8,986 bases of DNA from Pseudomonadaceae bacterium UBA836. GTDB taxonomy: Bacteria > Pseudomonadota > Gammaproteobacteria > Pseudomonadales > Pseudomonadaceae. Below the pieces are notes generated by a model. The model was not told where the DNA came from and ran no database searches. It saw only the letters and a list, made by a program, of their open reading frames with translations. This document shows positions 7,239-8,986 of the stretch, in pieces. The translations under genes and the position numbers were made by a program. Positions within the stretch are counted from its first letter, which is position 1. Each line of letters begins with the position of its first letter. Where the stretch lies: positions 5,994-14,979 of the forward strand of contig DBHE01000184.1 in assembly GCA_002296055.1 (NCBI GenBank), in the 5' to 3' direction.

Positions 7239-7978
7239 TCGGCCTGCTCGGCGTCGGCGCGTTTGGCCAGTTTGTGCTGGTCTTCGCTGACGCCGTTTTT
7301 CCAGTAGCTGGAGATGTAGGTGTCGCTGCGGACCACCTCTCGCTCTTCGCGCAGAAATTGGCGCAGCGCGCGCATGCTGCCAAACTCGCAGGCAGCCCAT
7401 ACCTGAACCCGGCCCGGTGACCAGTCAAGTTGACGAATGCGCTCGACCAGTGGGTGGGTCTCGTTGCCAGGGTGGCTGTTGACCAGCCAGATCAGCTCGA
7501 TACCGTCCGGCACCTGCAGTGGCTGGATGTCGGCTTCATCGAGTATTTCCAGAACGGCCACACCGCGGGCATGTTGCGGCAGGCTTTCCAGGTTGACGCT
7601 GATGGCCGGCAGCGCGGTCATGTCGCCGGCAATAAGGTACCAGTCCGGCCCCTCATGCAGCGGCTTGCGCGGGCCTGGGCCGCCAACCAGGATGCTGTCG
7701 CCCGGCTGGCAGCTGCTGGCCCAGCGTGATGCCGGGCCGCCGTCGTCATGCAGGACAAAATCGACATCAATCTCGTGCTCGCGTTGTGCACGGACGGTGT
7801 AGGTGCGCATCAGTTGTGGGTGCTCGGCGGTGGCGGGGAAGATCAGTTTGATATAGGCGCCGGGCTGGTCGCTCGGGAAAGCCTGCATACCGTCGCCGCC
7901 CAGGGTAACGCGCAGCATGTTGCGGCTGACCGGCTGTTTGCCAATGACGTGCAGGGTGCGTGGAGTGGGTCTGGCCAT
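7223..7978 (-). CDS. Siderophore-interacting protein (FAD-dependent ferric-siderophore reductase, ViuB-like)
   Basis: Members of this family reduce the ferric iron of imported siderophores in the cytoplasm so that it is released. The product has 251 residues. The N-terminal FAD-binding barrel (about 5-108) holds RTYTVR at 58-63, which contacts FAD, and GGPASRWA at 80-87. The C-terminal NAD(P)H-type domain shows VWAACEFGSMRALRQFLR (about 193-210) and the closing SSYWKNGVSEDQH (224-235), a hallmark of the family. AACE replaces the more common AGE. The ATG at 7978 has GGAG (plus-strand 7987-7990) 8 bases upstream. It follows marR with a gap of 14 bases, so both probably share the marR promoter. 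I see no Fur box near that promoter, so control may run mainly through the MarR protein. No siderophore synthesis or receptor gene is in the window. Confidence 0.93.
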   Translation of the reverse strand: MARPTPRTLHVIGKQPVSRNMLRVTLGGDGMQAFPSDQPGAYIKLIFPATAEHPQLMRTYTVRAQREHEIDVDFVLHDDGGPASRWASSCQPGDSILVGGPGPRKPLHEGPDWYLIAGDMTALPAISVNLESLPQHARGVAVLEILDEADIQPLQVPDGIELIWLVNSHPGNETHPLVERIRQLDWSPGRVQVWAACEFGSMRALRQFLREEREVVRSDTYISSYWKNGVSEDQHKLAKRADAEQADQLSA

Positions 7979-7992
7979 GGTTGGGTCTCCAA

Positions 7993-8436
7993 TCAGTTGT
8001 CTGGTGGCAGGTCGCCGTCCAGGTTCTGGGTCATATGCCAGGCAATGCGGATAAAGTGCTCGACCTCTTCTTGGGTCAGGTCACGGGTCATGCGTGTCAG
8101 CGTTTGCTGCTCAAGCTCTTGAACGCGTTGCATCATTGCCTCCCCTGCTGGGGTTGCTTGCAGCAACTGGCTGCGCTTGTCGGCGGGGTTGCACACCCTG
8201 ATGATCAGACCGCTGTCGAACAGGTCGTTCAACACCCGGGTAATCTGCGCCTTGTCGCGGCGCATGCGCTGGGCGATGCGTTGAGCGGTACAGCCATCGA
8301 TGTAGCAGACCGCCTTGAGTGCGCGAACATGGGTAACAGGCAACGGCAGTTCAGCCTGGCGTATGGTTTGCGCCATATGGCCTCGGTAGGCATGGGCGAC
8401 TTGCTGGAGGGCGTGGCTGAGTGATGGGCGCTGCAT
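7993..8436 (-). CDS. MarR-family transcriptional regulator
   Basis: A dimeric winged-helix regulator, 147 residues from the chosen start, typical for MarR. The recognition helix lies within RDKAQITRVLNDLFDSGLI (about 60-78), followed by the wing with the DKR signature (Asp86-Arg88) in CNPADKRSQLLQATPAG. Helices at both ends form the dimer interface. Cys44 and Cys82 could be redox-sensitive, but nothing visible proves it. Start choice: ATGs in frame lie at 8472, 8442 and 8436. The one at 8472 overlaps the predicted -10 hexamer and has GGA only 2 bases away, so it is probably not used. The ATG at 8436 has GAG 9 bases upstream. No start has a strong ribosome binding site. It is the first gene of a probable operon with the ferric-reductase gene and has two operator-like dyads at its promoter, which suggests autorepression. 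Confidence 0.92.
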   Translation of the reverse strand: MQRPSLSHALQQVAHAYRGHMAQTIRQAELPLPVTHVRALKAVCYIDGCTAQRIAQRMRRDKAQITRVLNDLFDSGLIIRVCNPADKRSQLLQATPAGEAMMQRVQELEQQTLTRMTRDLTQEEVEHFIRIAWHMTQNLDGDLPPDN

Positions 8437-8454
8437 TCGCATGGGCTCTAATAC

Positions 8455-8497
8455 GTTGACAGTATCAACCATATTCCATTTTGGTTGACACTGTCAA
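8455..8497. promoter_or_regulatory. Twin operator-like dyads at the marR promoter
   Basis: TTGACACTGTCAA at 8485-8497 is a perfect 13-bp palindrome (6-bp arms and one central base). GTTGACAGTATCAAC at 8455-8469 is a close copy with 5-bp arms. Their centres, 8491 and 8462, are 29 bp apart, close to three helical turns. One covers the -35 and the other the -10/start of the predicted marR promoter. MarR proteins typically bind such short palindromes in their own promoters, so autorepression is the likely reading. Confidence 0.6.
8468..8497 (-). promoter_or_regulatory. Predicted marR promoter
   Basis: On the minus strand a consensus TTGACA (plus-strand 8492-8497) is followed after 18 bases by TATGGT (plus-strand 8468-8473), matching 6/6 and 4/6 of the sigma-70 hexamers. 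Transcription would begin near 8461, just upstream of the ATGs at 8442 and 8436. The TTGACA is also one arm of an operator-like palindrome. Confidence 0.55.
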
Positions 8498-8518
8498 TTA
8501 GCTTGTTTTCGTTGCTGG

Positions 8519-8926
8519 TCAAGCAGGAGAGTAGCTGCCCACCTCTGGCTCGAAGGCGACGCCAAAGCGGTTCCAGGCATTGATCGCGCAAATAGCCAAC
8601 GTCAGGTCGCTGAGTTCGCGATCATTAAACTGGGCGTGCACCTGTTCAAATAGCGTTTCAGTCACCGAGCCTGGCGCCAGCCGGGTCAGTGCCTCGGTCC
8701 AGCTCAGGGCGGCGCGTTCACGCGGGTCAAAGAACGGGGTTTCGTGCCAAGCGCTGAGGGCGTAAATGCGCTGCTCGGTTTCACCGAGCGCCCGCGCGTC
8801 TTTGGTGTGCATGTCCAGGCAGTAAGCGCACTGATTGAGTTGTGAGGCGCGGATCTTGACCAGCTCGAGCAAGCGCTTGGGCAGTTTGTCGTCCCCTGTG
8901 GCCTCCTTGTTCAGGTAGCCTTCCAA
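8519..8926 (-). CDS. Carboxymuconolactone decarboxylase/AhpD-like protein, N-terminus unresolved
   Basis: Belongs to the AhpD-like fold family, whose members often act as thiol peroxidases or peroxidase partners; the partner here is unknown. The catalytic set is intact: Glu21, Cys33, Cys36 and His40 (counting from the TTG at 8924-8926) in a Glu-x11-Cys-x2-Cys-x3-His arrangement around CAYCLDMH. The blocks ARALGETEQRIYAL, PRERAALSWTEALT and NAWNRFGVAF are typical of the family. The N-terminus is odd. No in-frame ATG or GTG exists: the frame stays homologous-looking back through QYILTIGLEGYLN, then meets a TGA at 8972-8974. The only conventional start is the TTG, without a recognisable ribosome binding site, giving 135 residues, probably 10-20 short of relatives. 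It may use a rare start codon, carry a frameshift, or be decaying. It lies upstream of marR on the same strand, with no terminator between. Confidence 0.8.
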   Translation of the reverse strand: MEGYLNKEATGDDKLPKRLLELVKIRASQLNQCAYCLDMHTKDARALGETEQRIYALSAWHETPFFDPRERAALSWTEALTRLAPGSVTETLFEQVHAQFNDRELSDLTLAICAINAWNRFGVAFEPEVGSYSPA

Positions 8927-8986
8927 TCCGATAGTAAGAATGTACTGGCCAGTATTTCCATGTGGTCTGACTCACACAGCGATAGA

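Noticed and set aside
8781..8975. A short minus-strand protein starting at GTG 8975 in a different frame from the AhpD-like gene.
   Set aside because: After the first residues it runs out of frame through conserved AhpD-like coding sequence. It could only matter as evidence for a frameshift, which is recorded as a finding.

Overview
The window looks like an ordinary chromosomal segment from a Pseudomonas-like gammaproteobacterium (Pseudomonadaceae; possibly a Halopseudomonas or a related lineage). This rests on the rpsO-pnp gene order, a PNPase whose sequence reads like pseudomonad PNPase almost throughout, moderately high GC content, GGAG-type ribosome binding sites and CCCGGC/GCCGGG-stem terminators. 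The genus is inferred; no marker gene here fixes it. No RNA gene, insertion sequence, CRISPR array or phage gene was found.

Layout. Positions 1-2275 (+): the last nine codons and stop of rpsO (ribosomal protein S15), a short leader with a perfect 10-bp hairpin, pnp (polynucleotide phosphorylase, GTG start at 116) and a two-way terminator. Positions 2290-3744 (-): a small-subunit haem catalase facing pnp. Positions 3970-4995 (-): an exported HAD-superfamily phosphatase with its own terminator. Positions 4996-5331: no gene, but a -10-like hexamer and an 18-bp palindrome. Positions 5332-5523 (-): a 63-residue secreted protein of unknown function, divergent from a LysR-type regulator (5719-6639, +). 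The regulator gene overlaps a GNAT acetyltransferase gene (6636-7238, +) by 4 bp. Positions 7223-8436 (-): a MarR-type regulator and a siderophore-interacting, FAD-type ferric reductase in an apparent operon. Its 3' end overlaps the acetyltransferase gene by 16 bp. Positions 8519-8926 (-): an AhpD-like carboxymuconolactone decarboxylase-family protein whose N-terminus is abnormal.

How the genes fit together. rpsO-pnp is the conserved translation/RNA-decay operon. The rest is a group of small accessory transcription units with a loose oxidative-stress and iron theme: catalase, AhpD-like peroxidase, and ferric-siderophore reductase under a MarR regulator. Two regulatory regions deserve attention. 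The marR promoter carries two near-copies of a TTGACA/TGTCAA dyad, 29 bp centre to centre, placed as expected for autorepression. The lysR/secreted-protein divergent region carries three successive dyads.

I did not find a clearly new biological system. The most unusual points are the MarR double operator with its implied start-site correction, the AhpD-like gene lacking a conventional start, and the small secreted protein divergent from a LysR regulator.
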